A stretch of 64,000 nucleotides of DNA from Microcoleus vaginatus HSN003 (GTDB taxonomy: Bacteria; Cyanobacteriota; Cyanobacteriia; Cyanobacteriales; Microcoleaceae), in contig NZ_CP031705.1 of the NCBI RefSeq assembly GCF_022701255.1, positions 558,001-622,000 of the forward strand. The letters are read 5' to 3'. The notes beneath the pieces are model-generated. The model was given only the letters and a program-made list of their open reading frames with translations, was not told the DNA's origin and did no database searches. Made by a program: the position numbers and the translations under genes. Within the stretch, counting starts at the first letter, position 1. Each line of letters begins with the position of its first letter. Shown in pieces: positions 8,801 through 17,970 of the stretch.

Positions 8801-9643
8801 GGGAGTGGAGTGTTATTAGAATCAGAATTGAGAGCTTATACTTCTGGTTGTGTAGTTCACAAGCTGCAACTCAATGATGAGGAGTTGAGATTAGCTTATG
8901 CTGGTGCTGTTGCATTGGTTTATCCATCAAAATATGAAGGATTTGGCTTGCCTATACTGGAGGCGATAGCCTGCGGTTGTCCTGTCATTACTTGTCCTAA
9001 TTCTTCTCTTCCAGAAGTTGCAGGCGAGGCGGCATTATATGTGAATGATCGGGATGTTGAGGGTTTAGCCGATGCACTTTGCGAGGTACAAAAACCGAAG
9101 GTTCGCAACTCATTAATCGCGGCTGGGTTGGAACAAGCCAAAAAGTTCTCTTGGTCAAAAATGGCGACAAGGGTTAGTTCAGCCCTAATTGACGCAACTC
9201 TAGTGCGTTTAAACTTGAAAGAGATTAATCTAATTATTTTTCCAGATTGGACGCAGCCAGAAGAGTCTCTTGGTTTAGAATTGGAACGAGTAGTGAGGGC
9301 GATCGCAACTCACCCAGACAAAAGTAAGATCACTCTCATGATATACTACAGCAACATTAATGACGAAGATGCTTATTTAGCTTTGTCTAGTGTGGCGATG
9401 AATCTGCTGATGGAAGAAGATCTAGATGTCTCCGAAGGGTCGGAAATTTCCATGATAAGACAATTAAGTGAAATTCAGTGGGAAGCTCTGATGCCACGTC
9501 TTTATGGAAGAATGGTTTTGGAAAATGAAAATAGAGAGGCGATCGCATATCAGAAAGCCACAACTCTTCCTTCATTAGAACTTGATAGCTTCAGCAACAA
9601 GAAAGTTGTTCAATTAGAAACCGGAGCATGGCATATGCAATAG
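5891..9643 (+). CDS. giant methyltransferase / glycosyltransferase fusion
   Basis: 1,250 aa, cytoplasmic, no membrane segments. Residues 1-225 are a class I SAM methyltransferase ('TVLEIGSSSGQGS'). Residues 225-420 are a second one of the Methyltransf_24 type ('VEIGSYKGRSTVAMSYA' near 270, 'IDFIFIDGSHQF'). Residues 430-720 are GT2-like ('FFTIVLNGEPFIEYHIEVF', 'VDVDELW'). Residues 750-1105 are a GT4 transferase ('YPSKYEGFGLPILEAIACG' near 1010). The last 115 residues are a module starting 'LNLIIFPDWTQPEESL' that also begins the protein at 18251. The likely task is to build and methylate a glycan on a protein or surface polymer. It stands at the head of the glycosylation cluster, 72 bp before the next giant gene. 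Confidence 0.85.
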   Translation: MENNVLDYELNRLIPPEIKNDDFYRAIQNIAKEEDIQTVLEIGSSSGQGSTEAFVTGLRANPNQPTLFCLEISKPRFAELQNTYKDDPFVKCYNVSSVSLEQFADEEQVIKFYKSNQTNLNYYPLEQVINWLHQDIEYIKQSGVSGRGIAQIKEQNNIDFFDVVLIDGSEFTGSSELDEVCGAKYIILDDINTFKNYHNLQRMYQNSDYTVITENNSVRNGFAIFKKRAVQPVSYTTIQSAVEAIQGFMVPGQEEYLFNKVKSLPNDAVIVEIGSYKGRSTVAMSYACIGTNRKIYCIDTWDGNDTDFSDRKFFDIWQENIEKNGLSQYVVPLRGYSHQILSQWEGLTGDKAIDFIFIDGSHQFLDVLKDYEQSFPLVKDGGWIAFHDVVPTWPGSERVWHNIAKHRLLNHEYSSTLACGQKNSTAFSSTSSPELPIHFFTIVLNGEPFIEYHIEVFKQLPYKWHWHIVEGVADLKHDTAWSLRNGGRITEEIHSKGRSNDGTAEYLEELAQLYPENVTVYRKPEGIFWEGKREMVNAPLENINQECLLWQVDVDELWTVEQICTARQMFIYHPEKTAAFYWCWYFVGEKLVISSRNCYAQNPAQEWLRTWRFKPGHVWVRHEPPILAEPLPDGELRNVAEFNAFRHEETENLGLVFQHFAYVIPEQLRFKEKYYGYTNALSQWTALQQQTKFPALLRQYLGWVQDGTTVDTAESCGVVPIAQKELKGAGWHFLASDDLPNKTLITPTEDPKIIIDGVFFQLYSTGIARVWKSLLEEWAKNGFAKHLVVLDRAGTAPKISGIWYRNVPRYDYESTDADREMLQQVCDEEGANLFISTYYTTPLSTPSVFMAYDMIPEVLGANFNDPMWQEKHYAIRHASAYISISENTARDLIKFFPDISSELVTVAHCGLSTIFSPARQEDINGFKTKYGISKPYFISVGGGSDYKNIKLFFQAFGQLASKQGFEIVCTGSGVLLESELRAYTSGCVVHKLQLNDEELRLAYAGAVALVYPSKYEGFGLPILEAIACGCPVITCPNSSLPEVAGEAALYVNDRDVEGLADALCEVQKPKVRNSLIAAGLEQAKKFSWSKMATRVSSALIDATLVRLNLKEINLIIFPDWTQPEESLGLELERVVRAIATHPDKSKITLMIYYSNINDEDAYLALSSVAMNLLMEEDLDVSEGSEISMIRQLSEIQWEALMPRLYGRMVLENENREAIAYQKATTLPSLELDSFSNKKVVQLETGAWHMQ

Positions 9644-9715
9644 TATAATTTTGTCTATTAGAAAGAAGACACGGACACCGGCAACTGACCCATCTAACTT
9701 AAGGATTACATTTCT

Positions 9716-12700
9716 ATGGACTTTCAAAGATTTATCGAACAGCTTCCCAATTTTTACGAGAATTGGAATTTCCCCTCCGTGCAGCCGAAGTCTCAGAGAT
9801 TTGCGAAGGTACTTGAACAAGTGGAGGGAATGACGACAGCAAATATTATGCAGTTGCTTAATTTTGCCATAGACTGCATGGAACCTGGGGAAGTATATTG
9901 TGAGATTGGCTGCTTGCGGGGAGCTAGTTTAATTGGTACCCTCCTGGATCATCCAGACTGTATGGCTTATGCCGTAGATAATTTTTCCGATTTTGACGAT
10001 TCCGGTGAAAACTTTGCAAAACTGACCACTAATCTATCTAAATTTAATTTGCAGGATCAAGTATTTTTTTGCAATCAAGATTTTGAGGAATTTTTTGACG
10101 AACTCCAACAGATAGGACTGGATGAAAAAATTGGTGTTTATTTTTATGATGCGACTTATGACTACCGTTCTCAGCTATTAGCTTTGCTATTAGTAAAACC
10201 TTTTCTGGCTGACCGAGCTATAATTATTTTAAGTAACACTAACTCAAGTGAAGTTCAGCAAGCTGTATTGGATTTTACAGCCGTCAATCCTAACAGTAAA
10301 TTTTTGCTTAACTTGCCGACAAAAAAGTTTTTAGAGGAAAGTTTTTGGAATGGTATATCTATTTTAAGTTGGGACGTAGAGAATATTAAAAATAATACTT
10401 ACATAAAAGAGAATCGCCACAGTCAATTCGTCTTAGAATCTCCTAAAAAAACTCAATCAAAGCAGCAAAAAGAATTATTTACCGCCCTTTTAACAAAAGC
10501 AGTAGTATTAACTCATGAGCATCGATATGCGGAAGCAGAGCAAAAGTATCAAACATTATTGCTTTATGAAATCAATAATGTGGCTGCTTGGATGAATTTG
10601 GGAATTATTTACTATTTAACTGAAAGATATAAAGAAGCAATTGATGCACTTTCAAAAGCATTAGAAATTGAGCCATCAAAGGCTGCTATCCATTATAATT
10701 TTGGCTTAGTTTTAGAAAAAATATCGAGTTTCGCTCAAGCTCTTGAGGCGTATCGGCAGGTAATTTATCTCGATCCCCAATATACTGACGCTTACAACAA
10801 TCTCGGCAACATTTTACTTCAAATAGGACATATCCAAGAAGCAGAGGATGTTTATCGCCAAGCGATTAAAGAAAACCCTCAGGATTTTGGCTGTTACCAA
10901 AATTTGGGTAATATTCTGATGCTTAATAGTAAGTGGGATGCAGCAATAGAGGCTTTTCTACAAGCTTTAACTCTCAAACCTCGAGATCCCGATATTCTGA
11001 ACAATATAGGATTAGCCTACGAAGCTAAAGGAGAAAAATCCTCGTCACTAAGTTATTTTGGTTATGCTTACTATCGCCAAAAAGAATATAAAAAAGCTGT
11101 TGAGTTTTTCAAAGAACTGTTAGATATAGATCAATGTGTAGAGAGTAATGATTATATTGCATTGGCAACTTGTTTAAATAAATTGAATCAAGAAGAAGAA
11201 AGTTTCAGCATTTTGCAAGAGGGCATAAACCGTTATCCAGACGAAACAGCACTTTACAGCCTCATGATTGAGTTTTTGAATGAGAGTGGTCGTATTCAAG
11301 AAGCAATTGCTAGCGCCACCGAAGCATCCCTGACTCATCCAGATGATTTGTTTCTTTATATCCTCAACCAATTATTATTGCCATCATTTTATGAAAGTTA
11401 TGAACAAATAGAATTTTACCGCCATAAATTTATCCAAGGACTACAAAATGTAATCAACGAAACTAAATTAGACACTCCCGAAGCTAGAAAAAAAGCCTTG
11501 TCCGCTACGAGTCTTATACCGGCAACTTTTTATCTGTCTTATCAAGGCTATAACGACTTAGAATTGCAAGAACAGCATGGGAAGTTTATTCATAAAGTCG
11601 TAGCTGCTAGTTATCCTGCATGGGTAGTGCCTATGCCCCTCCCCCCGCTGAAAAACAATAGTAAAATCCGGATTGGTTATGTTTCGGATGCAATGGGTAA
11701 TTCCAGTGCAACTAAGTGGATATTAGGTTGGCTAGAGGGGTGCGACAGGGACAAGTTTGAAATTTTTTGCTATAACACAGGTTCGTATTTAGGTATAAGC
11801 CCCACGACTAAAAAGATTCAACTGTTAAGTGATTTTTACTATTACATACCAGACAACTTAGAAGCAGTTTCTCAGCAAATTTTTAAAGACCAGTTGCATA
11901 TCCTAGTATTTTTAGCCATTGGGATGTGGGCGCCTACAACTCAATTGGCATCCCTGCGTTTGGCTCCAATTCAATGTACTGCTTGGGGACATCCAGTTAC
12001 CTCGGGACTGCCAACCATCGATTACTTCTTGTCTGGTGACTTGCTCGAACCAGAAAATGCCCAAGAACACTATACTGAACAATTAGTTCGGCTGCCAAAT
12101 CTGGGAATTTCCTATCCCAAGCCGTTGATTCCCAAACTAACTAAAACTCGTTCAGATTTTCAGCTTCGCGAGCGAGCTGTTATCTATCTATCTTGTCAAT
12201 TGAGTTTTAAATATTTACCGCAATACGATTATATCTTTGTCGAAATAGTTCGCCGAGTTCCCCAAGCTCAGCTTGTATTTGTCTTTAGATCGAAGTTTTT
12301 TAATGATGCCTCTAAAATTCTAGAAACAAAATTTCGCCAGCGGTTACACAATGCTTTTGCAGCAGTTAATTTGAATAGCGAGGATTATTGTGTATTTTTG
12401 CCCGCTCAAGACAGGGAGAGTTACACCAGTCTCATGTTAAATTCAGATGTTTTTCTGGATACCTTAAGTTTTTCGGGGGGTCACACCACTTTTGATGCAG
12501 TTGCCTGCAATTTACCTATTGTGACCTGTGCGGGTGAACTGATGCGAGGTCGTCAGTCCTGTGGAATCTTGAAAATGTTAGGGGTGACAGATACCATTGC
12601 CCAAAATGAAGCAGAGTATATTGAGATTGCCGTGAAATTGGGATTAGACCTCAAATGGCGGCAGGATATCTCGCAGTCGATGAGCGAGGGTCATGCTTAT

Positions 12701-13369
12701 CTTTATGAAGACAAAACCTGTGTCCAAGGACTTGAGCAATTCTACCAACAAGTTGTGCAAGAAAGATTAAAGCAACAAGAAACAGAACCGTGGATCTTGC
12801 CAAAAGCTCTATTTCAAAATAGCTTAGCTAAGACTGTACTCCATGTTGGGTGCGGGCCTTATCGTCCAGATAGTTTACCTGAAACCTTCCCTACGGATGA
12901 ATGGCAAGAAGTGCGACTGGATATTGACCCTGCTGTGAGGCCGGATATCATCGGCTCAATCACAGATATGAGTGGTGTACCCAGCGAGTCAGTTGATGCC
13001 GTTTATTCATCCCACAATGTGGAACACGTTTATTATCATCAAGTGCCGCTTGTTTTAGCAGAATTCCACCGCGTCTTAAAGCCAGGCGGCTTCGCCATGA
13101 TTCTTGTTCCAGATATCCAGATAGTAGCAGAGGCTGTAGCTGAGGGCAACTTAGAAGATTCTCCCCTGTATATTTCTCCTGCTGGCCCGATCGCAGCCAT
13201 TGATATGTTCTATGGTTTTAGGAAAAGGATCGCTCAGGGCAATTACTACATGGCTCACCATACAGCATTCACAGTCCACAGCCTTGAGGACAAAATGCAG
13301 CAAGCAGGTTTCCGCGATTTAGAAGTACGCCGAGAAAAATGGGAGATTGTGGCAATAGGGTACAAATAG
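9716..13369 (+). CDS. TPR O-GlcNAc-transferase-like protein with two methyltransferase domains
   Basis: 1,217 aa. Residues 1-215 are a Methyltransf_24-like domain ('EVYCEIGCLRGASLIGTLLD'). Residues 255-540 contain tandem TPR repeats ('AAWMNLGIIYYLTERYKEAI', 'DAYNNLGNILLQIGHIQEAE'). Residues 640-1020 are a GT41/SPINDLY-type transferase ('KIRIGYVSDAMGN', 'CTAWGHPVTSGLPTIDYFLS', 'FSGGHTTFDAVACNLPIVT'). Residues 1035-1217 are a second SAM methyltransferase ('VLHVGCGPYRPD', 'SSHNVEHVYYHQVPLVLAEF'). GT41 enzymes add O-linked sugars to Ser/Thr, with the TPR arm choosing the protein, so this looks like a glycosylate-then-methylate machine. It is probably co-transcribed with the upstream gene. Confidence 0.87.
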   Translation: MDFQRFIEQLPNFYENWNFPSVQPKSQRFAKVLEQVEGMTTANIMQLLNFAIDCMEPGEVYCEIGCLRGASLIGTLLDHPDCMAYAVDNFSDFDDSGENFAKLTTNLSKFNLQDQVFFCNQDFEEFFDELQQIGLDEKIGVYFYDATYDYRSQLLALLLVKPFLADRAIIILSNTNSSEVQQAVLDFTAVNPNSKFLLNLPTKKFLEESFWNGISILSWDVENIKNNTYIKENRHSQFVLESPKKTQSKQQKELFTALLTKAVVLTHEHRYAEAEQKYQTLLLYEINNVAAWMNLGIIYYLTERYKEAIDALSKALEIEPSKAAIHYNFGLVLEKISSFAQALEAYRQVIYLDPQYTDAYNNLGNILLQIGHIQEAEDVYRQAIKENPQDFGCYQNLGNILMLNSKWDAAIEAFLQALTLKPRDPDILNNIGLAYEAKGEKSSSLSYFGYAYYRQKEYKKAVEFFKELLDIDQCVESNDYIALATCLNKLNQEEESFSILQEGINRYPDETALYSLMIEFLNESGRIQEAIASATEASLTHPDDLFLYILNQLLLPSFYESYEQIEFYRHKFIQGLQNVINETKLDTPEARKKALSATSLIPATFYLSYQGYNDLELQEQHGKFIHKVVAASYPAWVVPMPLPPLKNNSKIRIGYVSDAMGNSSATKWILGWLEGCDRDKFEIFCYNTGSYLGISPTTKKIQLLSDFYYYIPDNLEAVSQQIFKDQLHILVFLAIGMWAPTTQLASLRLAPIQCTAWGHPVTSGLPTIDYFLSGDLLEPENAQEHYTEQLVRLPNLGISYPKPLIPKLTKTRSDFQLRERAVIYLSCQLSFKYLPQYDYIFVEIVRRVPQAQLVFVFRSKFFNDASKILETKFRQRLHNAFAAVNLNSEDYCVFLPAQDRESYTSLMLNSDVFLDTLSFSGGHTTFDAVACNLPIVTCAGELMRGRQSCGILKMLGVTDTIAQNEAEYIEIAVKLGLDLKWRQDISQSMSEGHAYLYEDKTCVQGLEQFYQQVVQERLKQQETEPWILPKALFQNSLAKTVLHVGCGPYRPDSLPETFPTDEWQEVRLDIDPAVRPDIIGSITDMSGVPSESVDAVYSSHNVEHVYYHQVPLVLAEFHRVLKPGGFAMILVPDIQIVAEAVAEGNLEDSPLYISPAGPIAAIDMFYGFRKRIAQGNYYMAHHTAFTVHSLEDKMQQAGFRDLEVRREKWEIVAIGYK

Positions 13370-13441
13370 CAGGTGTTGAAAATCGAGCAGCGATTCTGTT
13401 GTCAAGGTTTACCTACAACCTACCTTTGCCACATTTCTCAA

Positions 13442-14611
13442 TCATTGCATTCCTTGATTAAGCAAAGCTTTAATTCCATCTATATTTTGTTTAGCTTCTG
13501 TACAGTTTTCATCAAAATCAAGCGCTAGTTCAAATGCGGATATAGCTGCTTGCCAGGACTTCATCTGAATGTAGGCAGCACCTAAACCACAGGTGGGATA
13601 AGTGGTCATAAAACTTAGCTCGAAAGGCTCTCCTGCGTAGTAACTCGCCTCTTTACCAAGTTGCAAGCAATTCTCAAAATAAGCAATAGCTCCGAGAGGA
13701 AATCCTAAAGCAATTAAAGTCATTCCAGCTATGTAAGTTATGGGCGGATAGTTGGCACACCACTCAAGACCCCGCTGACAAAGTAAGCGTGCCGTTTCAT
13801 AATCTTGATTCTGCAATGACTGCCCCGCCAATGTAAAAATCAGGGAGGGAATAAAAGCAAAATCGTCCGGCGGGTTGCCTTCCATCAAGTGTGGAAAAAG
13901 TCGCTCAAAAGCTTCTGCGTAGCATTCTTGAGCTTTTTCAGTTTGCTGAGTAGCCCCATAAACACCAGCCAGACTATAAAGAAGTCTTAAGCTAAGACCT
14001 TCCTCCTGTTGGATGCGCTCCAAAATAGCAATGTCACGCTCTATCAGTTCTTGCTGGATTTTTTCCGGATCCGTTTTGGGATGGTGCAAAATTCTCAAAC
14101 TTTCTAGCTGAACCAAAAAGTTGTGCCGATCGCAGTAATTCTTTAAGTCTATATATTCGTGCAGGCGACTTACATATCTAAGTTCTGGAAGATTGCGAAA
14201 TAGCCTAGGTGTTTTTAATGGGGTTGCCCCCTCTACAGCATTGGCTTCGCTTCGCATCAGTAAATATGCTATGACTTCGGTTTGTGAAGTTAATTCCTCC
14301 TTCAACGAATCAGTATTAACAACTAATTCTTCATCAGCATCCAACACTAAAATCCAGTCGCCCGATGCTAAGGAAAGAGAAAAATTTCTAGCTGCTGAAA
14401 AATCATCACACCATTTGAAGTAATCGACTTTTGCTCCATATAGAAGGGCAATCTCCGGCGTACCATCCTGAGAACCAGTATCTACTACTATTATTTCATC
14501 AACGTAAGGTTTAGCGCTCTCTAAGCATCTCGATAAATTCTCTTTTTCATCTTTAACAATCATGCAAAGGGACAAGCGAGGGCTAATGACCTCATCTAAA
14601 CAATCATTCAC
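13442..14611 (-). CDS. GT2-family glycosyltransferase with TPR-like C-terminus
   Basis: 389 aa. The N-terminal GT-A domain (residues 10-200) has 'LSLCMIVKDEKENLSRCLES', 'VDEIIVVDTGSQDGTPEIA' and the metal-binding 'WILVLDADEEL' (DxD-type). The C-terminal half is helical with TPR-like repeats ('LAGVYGATQQTEKAQECYAEAF', 'AISAFELALDFDENCTEA'). This architecture is common for cyanobacterial and SunS-like transferases acting on peptides. It lies 50 bp downstream of the GT41 gene at 14662-16929 on the same strand, so the two are probably one transcript. Confidence 0.85.
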   Translation of the reverse strand: MNDCLDEVISPRLSLCMIVKDEKENLSRCLESAKPYVDEIIVVDTGSQDGTPEIALLYGAKVDYFKWCDDFSAARNFSLSLASGDWILVLDADEELVVNTDSLKEELTSQTEVIAYLLMRSEANAVEGATPLKTPRLFRNLPELRYVSRLHEYIDLKNYCDRHNFLVQLESLRILHHPKTDPEKIQQELIERDIAILERIQQEEGLSLRLLYSLAGVYGATQQTEKAQECYAEAFERLFPHLMEGNPPDDFAFIPSLIFTLAGQSLQNQDYETARLLCQRGLEWCANYPPITYIAGMTLIALGFPLGAIAYFENCLQLGKEASYYAGEPFELSFMTTYPTCGLGAAYIQMKSWQAAISAFELALDFDENCTEAKQNIDGIKALLNQGMQ

Positions 14612-14661
14612 CTAACTATCCTCCACAGCTAAAGTTATGTCATACATTGCTATCAGCAGTT

Positions 14662-16929
14662 TTATGAATGATGGTTCTTCACATAAATTTGCCACATCTG
14701 TTCGTAAGCTTTTTCCATCTCTTGTGTAAACTGTTTAGCATTCCACAGGGGAGAAGTTTGCCTAGATTGTCGCAATTTCCAAGCAATTTGTTGCCTCAGA
14801 GCCGGAGATTTTCCTAAGCGTATACCCCATTCCACATATTCCTCATCCGTCCAAGCAATCCCCTCCGTCACACCTACATTCATCATCATAGTGTAACTGT
14901 TACGAGCAGCAAACTGTTCGCCTACCCGTGTAACTAGAGGAATGCCCATCCACAAAGTTTCGAGGGTTGTGGTAGCTCCATTATAAGGATAGGTATCTAG
15001 TACCACATCTGCAATACCCAAATTAGCTCGGTGAACTCCCTCTAATGCCACTTCTGGTAGAAACCGCAAGCGATCGCACTCGACACCTTGTTCTTGGGCC
15101 AACTCGGTAAAGAAGCATTTAATCGATTCTTCGCTAGCCGTACCTTTAATTAAAAAATAACTATTCGGGACTTCCTTCAGAATCTTCATCTGTAATCGCG
15201 CTGTATCTTTATGCCGTTTGTACCCCGTCTGACAACTAAGATAAATCACCGCGTCATCCGGAATATCCAACTGATCGCGACGCAAAGTTGGTACATCCAC
15301 TTCAAAACCATCTACAGCTATATAAGTTTGGGGCAAGCGCCAAATTTTTTCTGTGTAATAATTCTGCGCTGACTCGGGTAAAACATATGGATCGGCAATA
15401 TAGTAGTCAATTGCAGGCACTCCTGAAGCATCCCATCCGAGCCAAGTGACTTGAACTGGTGCAGGTTTTAGGGCCATCACTTCACAAGTAACATCGAGGG
15501 TAATGCTGTCGATATCAACTAAGATATCAATCTCATTTTGATAAATTTGCTCAGCTATTTCCCGCCCATCAATGCCAAGTTTGTATGAAGTTTCACATTG
15601 AGAAATATACCACTCTTGTAAATTGTCGCTGTGCTTTTTAGCATTAATATAATAACCATAAATTTTAAATCGATCGCGATTGTGATGGTGAAATAACCAT
15701 CGCGCTAACCATCCCACAGAATGTCTTTTGAGGCAATGCGATATGTAGCCAATCTTCAACGGTTTGTCAGACTCATTAATATTTTTCCTAAGAGCTGGTC
15801 TGTGTCGGTATCGCTCTGATTGTTCCTTAGCATAAATTTGAACATTCGCTTGGCACAGTTTAGATATTTGATTTTGAAGGTTTCTATTATTTTGAGGATT
15901 GTCTTCAAAATATGGTAAAAAGAAGGGACTAAGAAATAAGTTTTGAACTGTGACTGGATTCAGCAATCTCGGCTGTTCTGCTATCAGTGACTTCAGCAGT
16001 AAATCGTGCCTTTCCATCACCGAACCAACCTCTTCCCAATATCCACCTGCACTCATCAACCCTCGCAGCAGCTTGTGATTAGCAAAAACTTTATCTGGCA
16101 ATTCATTGGCTAACGAATAGCACAATTTTGCCATTTTTATTCCCTCCTCATATTGCCGAGCATTTTGGTAAAATCCTGCCAAATGCAGCAATAGCCCTAG
16201 ATTTTCCGGAGCTAAACTCACGGCTAACTCAACAAAGCTTACCGCTATTGTTGGTACTCGCGCCGAGTAAGCAATTTCTATAGAGGCTCGCAGTACGATT
16301 TCAATGAAAACTTCAGGGTGCCGCACATGGGCTAGACTGGCTGACGCTAGTTCTAGGGAAGACGGATGCAAAGGAGCGCATTCTAAAACACTATGCAAAA
16401 CTTGCATTAATAACTCGGAGTCTAACTCTATCGGAGGCTGTAAATTGAGCATTTCGATTACGCCCAGAGAAGTCAGCTCCTCTCCTGTGTAGTTCTCAAG
16501 CAAGATAGAGAGCCCTATCAAATGCAATAGGTTGTTAATATCTACAGGATTAATCTCTCGCAGATGTTGCCGGATCGCCCATGTCACTAAATGGTTGCCA
16601 AGGTTTTGCTGCTGCTCTGCTTCTGTTTGCAGCACTTGTATTAGTTCCGCAGTCCACAGCTCACATTGTTCCGGATCTGCATCTGCCATGCCTAGCAGCC
16701 AGGTTGTCTGAGCTTCTGCCTCTTGCCCCTGCAACAGCAGCAACAAGCCCAAATGCCAGTAGTAGGATTTTGTATCCGGTTCGGCTTCAATGGCTTGCTC
16801 GTAAAGGTTTGCAGCCTGGCTGTAATCTCCCTGGCGCTTGCACTGCTCAATTTGTTGGTGCCAGTCTGCTGGCTCAGTAGATAAGTATGTAACAGTCATA
16901 AGATAAAAGTTACTAAGACAATTGATCAA
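14662..16929 (-). CDS. TPR O-GlcNAc-transferase-like protein (GT41)
   Basis: 755 aa from 16929, or 745 aa from the ATG at 16899 (MTVTYLSTEPADWHQQIEQC), which looks the likelier start because the first ten residues resemble no TPR. Residues 10-100 and 235-330 are TPR-like. The catalytic region starts near residue 388 with 'KPLKIGYISHCLKRHSVGWL' and includes 'VQVTWLGWDASGVPAIDYYI' and 'DTYPYNGATTTLETLWMGIP', the GT41 signature. It lies downstream of the pilin gene across a terminator, and upstream of the GT2 gene. A role in O-glycosylating pilin or other surface proteins is an inference from position. Confidence 0.87.
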   Translation of the reverse strand: MINCLSNFYLMTVTYLSTEPADWHQQIEQCKRQGDYSQAANLYEQAIEAEPDTKSYYWHLGLLLLLQGQEAEAQTTWLLGMADADPEQCELWTAELIQVLQTEAEQQQNLGNHLVTWAIRQHLREINPVDINNLLHLIGLSILLENYTGEELTSLGVIEMLNLQPPIELDSELLMQVLHSVLECAPLHPSSLELASASLAHVRHPEVFIEIVLRASIEIAYSARVPTIAVSFVELAVSLAPENLGLLLHLAGFYQNARQYEEGIKMAKLCYSLANELPDKVFANHKLLRGLMSAGGYWEEVGSVMERHDLLLKSLIAEQPRLLNPVTVQNLFLSPFFLPYFEDNPQNNRNLQNQISKLCQANVQIYAKEQSERYRHRPALRKNINESDKPLKIGYISHCLKRHSVGWLARWLFHHHNRDRFKIYGYYINAKKHSDNLQEWYISQCETSYKLGIDGREIAEQIYQNEIDILVDIDSITLDVTCEVMALKPAPVQVTWLGWDASGVPAIDYYIADPYVLPESAQNYYTEKIWRLPQTYIAVDGFEVDVPTLRRDQLDIPDDAVIYLSCQTGYKRHKDTARLQMKILKEVPNSYFLIKGTASEESIKCFFTELAQEQGVECDRLRFLPEVALEGVHRANLGIADVVLDTYPYNGATTTLETLWMGIPLVTRVGEQFAARNSYTMMMNVGVTEGIAWTDEEYVEWGIRLGKSPALRQQIAWKLRQSRQTSPLWNAKQFTQEMEKAYEQMWQIYVKNHHS

Positions 16930-16951
16930 ATAAATTTGACTAATTACAAAA

Positions 16952-16980
16952 AGCGAGTAGTATAAAAAACACTACCCGCT
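16952..16980 (-). terminator. intrinsic terminator of the pilin gene
   Basis: Read on the minus strand: AGCGGGTAGT, a loop of nine, ACTACTCGCT, then TTTTTG. The stem has 9 of 10 Watson-Crick pairs plus one G-T. It follows the pilin stop at 17036 by 55 bp and precedes the GT41 gene. Confidence 0.8.
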
Positions 16981-17035
16981 TCCGTACAGATTTTAGGTTT
17001 GGCTGGCAAAAACCATTTTTGTTCCGATACCTGTG

Positions 17036-17563
17036 TTACTTCGATACTTCAGTTTGCTGGCCACCACACGTTACGTTATTATTGGCTATTGTACCTGGAG
17101 CACCACTGACTCCTGCGCTTGTTGTTTCACACAATATTGCCACCGTGGTTGCGTCTGTTTGACCAGTTGGTATGACTAAAGCTACATTTCCCGTATAGCC
17201 TTTGAGTGCAGCACCTACAGGTCGTGCTATGTTAGCAACTATACTGGAGGCAGGCGTGTTCGTGATGGTATATGTATAGTTAGAGGTTTGAGTTTTGATG
17301 CCAATCCCCAGACCCTCAACCGCAGCTACAAATGCACCATCCTCAGCGTATTTGGCTTGCTGCGCGCGGTTCATTGAACCTGCATACTGCTTGGCTTCTG
17401 ACTGCTTGGCTTTGTTGGCTTGGTTGAGGAAAGAGGGCAAAGCAATAGCAGACAAAATACCGATAATGATAATAACGACCAGCAGTTCAATCAGGGTAAA
17501 ACCCTTATCCTGTCTTTTCTTGTTGAGGTGTTGCAGGAATCTGGCTTTAAATTCAGTCTTCAT
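17036..17563 (-). CDS. pilA: type IV pilin-like major pilin
   Basis: 175 aa prepilin. The leader is 21 residues, positively charged, ending in Gly21. Cleavage before Phe22 gives FTLIELLVVIIIIGILSAIA, the class III signal with Glu5 and the hydrophobic N-terminal helix that packs the fibre. The rest is a Thr/Ser/Ala/Gly-rich globular domain with two cysteines near the C-terminus ('AILCETTSAG', 'NVTCGGQQ') that could form the D-region disulphide. The Ser/Thr richness offers O-glycosylation sites, and the gene sits among three GT41-type transferases. An AGGAG-like site (TTTAGGAGAAACTAATC) precedes the ATG at 17563. The symbol follows common cyanobacterial usage. Confidence 0.88.
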   Translation of the reverse strand: MKTEFKARFLQHLNKKRQDKGFTLIELLVVIIIIGILSAIALPSFLNQANKAKQSEAKQYAGSMNRAQQAKYAEDGAFVAAVEGLGIGIKTQTSNYTYTITNTPASSIVANIARPVGAALKGYTGNVALVIPTGQTDATTVAILCETTSAGVSGAPGTIANNNVTCGGQQTEVSK

Positions 17564-17676
17564 GATTAGTTTCTCCTAAAGGCGTGCGATGCTTGATTTC
17601 TAACTCCTACAGATAACTTACCCAGTTTCTTTCGTTTTCATATCATCCCGGCATTTTTATTTAAATTGCCTCCATC

Positions 17677-17970
17677 CTATAACTCTAAAAGCTTATGGGC
17701 AAAGGGTTCCAGCTTTGTTAACAGTTCCTTGACTTCATCCCAAGCCATCTTCTGGCTCGCCGACTTTAAGGTGAGGGGATGCAGTAATCTAAGCTTGAGC
17801 CAGCTTGCAGTAGTGAGTTTGCATCTTTCCTCTCCACAAGCAATTGTACAGAACCAGGTGCAGTTCCACACTGTCGCTGCTTCTTTTAAGTTTGATCGCC
17901 CCTCTTCTCCCTCCCAAAACCAAATTATATACCCAAAGACCAATCCGATGAACACCAACATCAGCCCCAT
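17677..17970 (-). CDS. small membrane protein of unknown function
   Basis: 97 aa if started at the ATG at 17970. An N-terminal membrane helix ('MGLMLVFIGLVFGYIIWFW') is followed by a soluble part with three cysteines and a convincing amphipathic C-terminus ('WLKLRLLHPLTLKSASQKMA', 'WDEVKELLTKLEPFAHKLL'). I do not recognise the family. The frame continues upstream to 18090, but that part is antisense to another plausible gene. The 5' end overlaps the divergent gene at 17948 by 23 nt, so one of the two starts may be wrong. Confidence 0.45.
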   Translation of the reverse strand: MGLMLVFIGLVFGYIIWFWEGEEGRSNLKEAATVWNCTWFCTIACGEERCKLTTASWLKLRLLHPLTLKSASQKMAWDEVKELLTKLEPFAHKLLEL

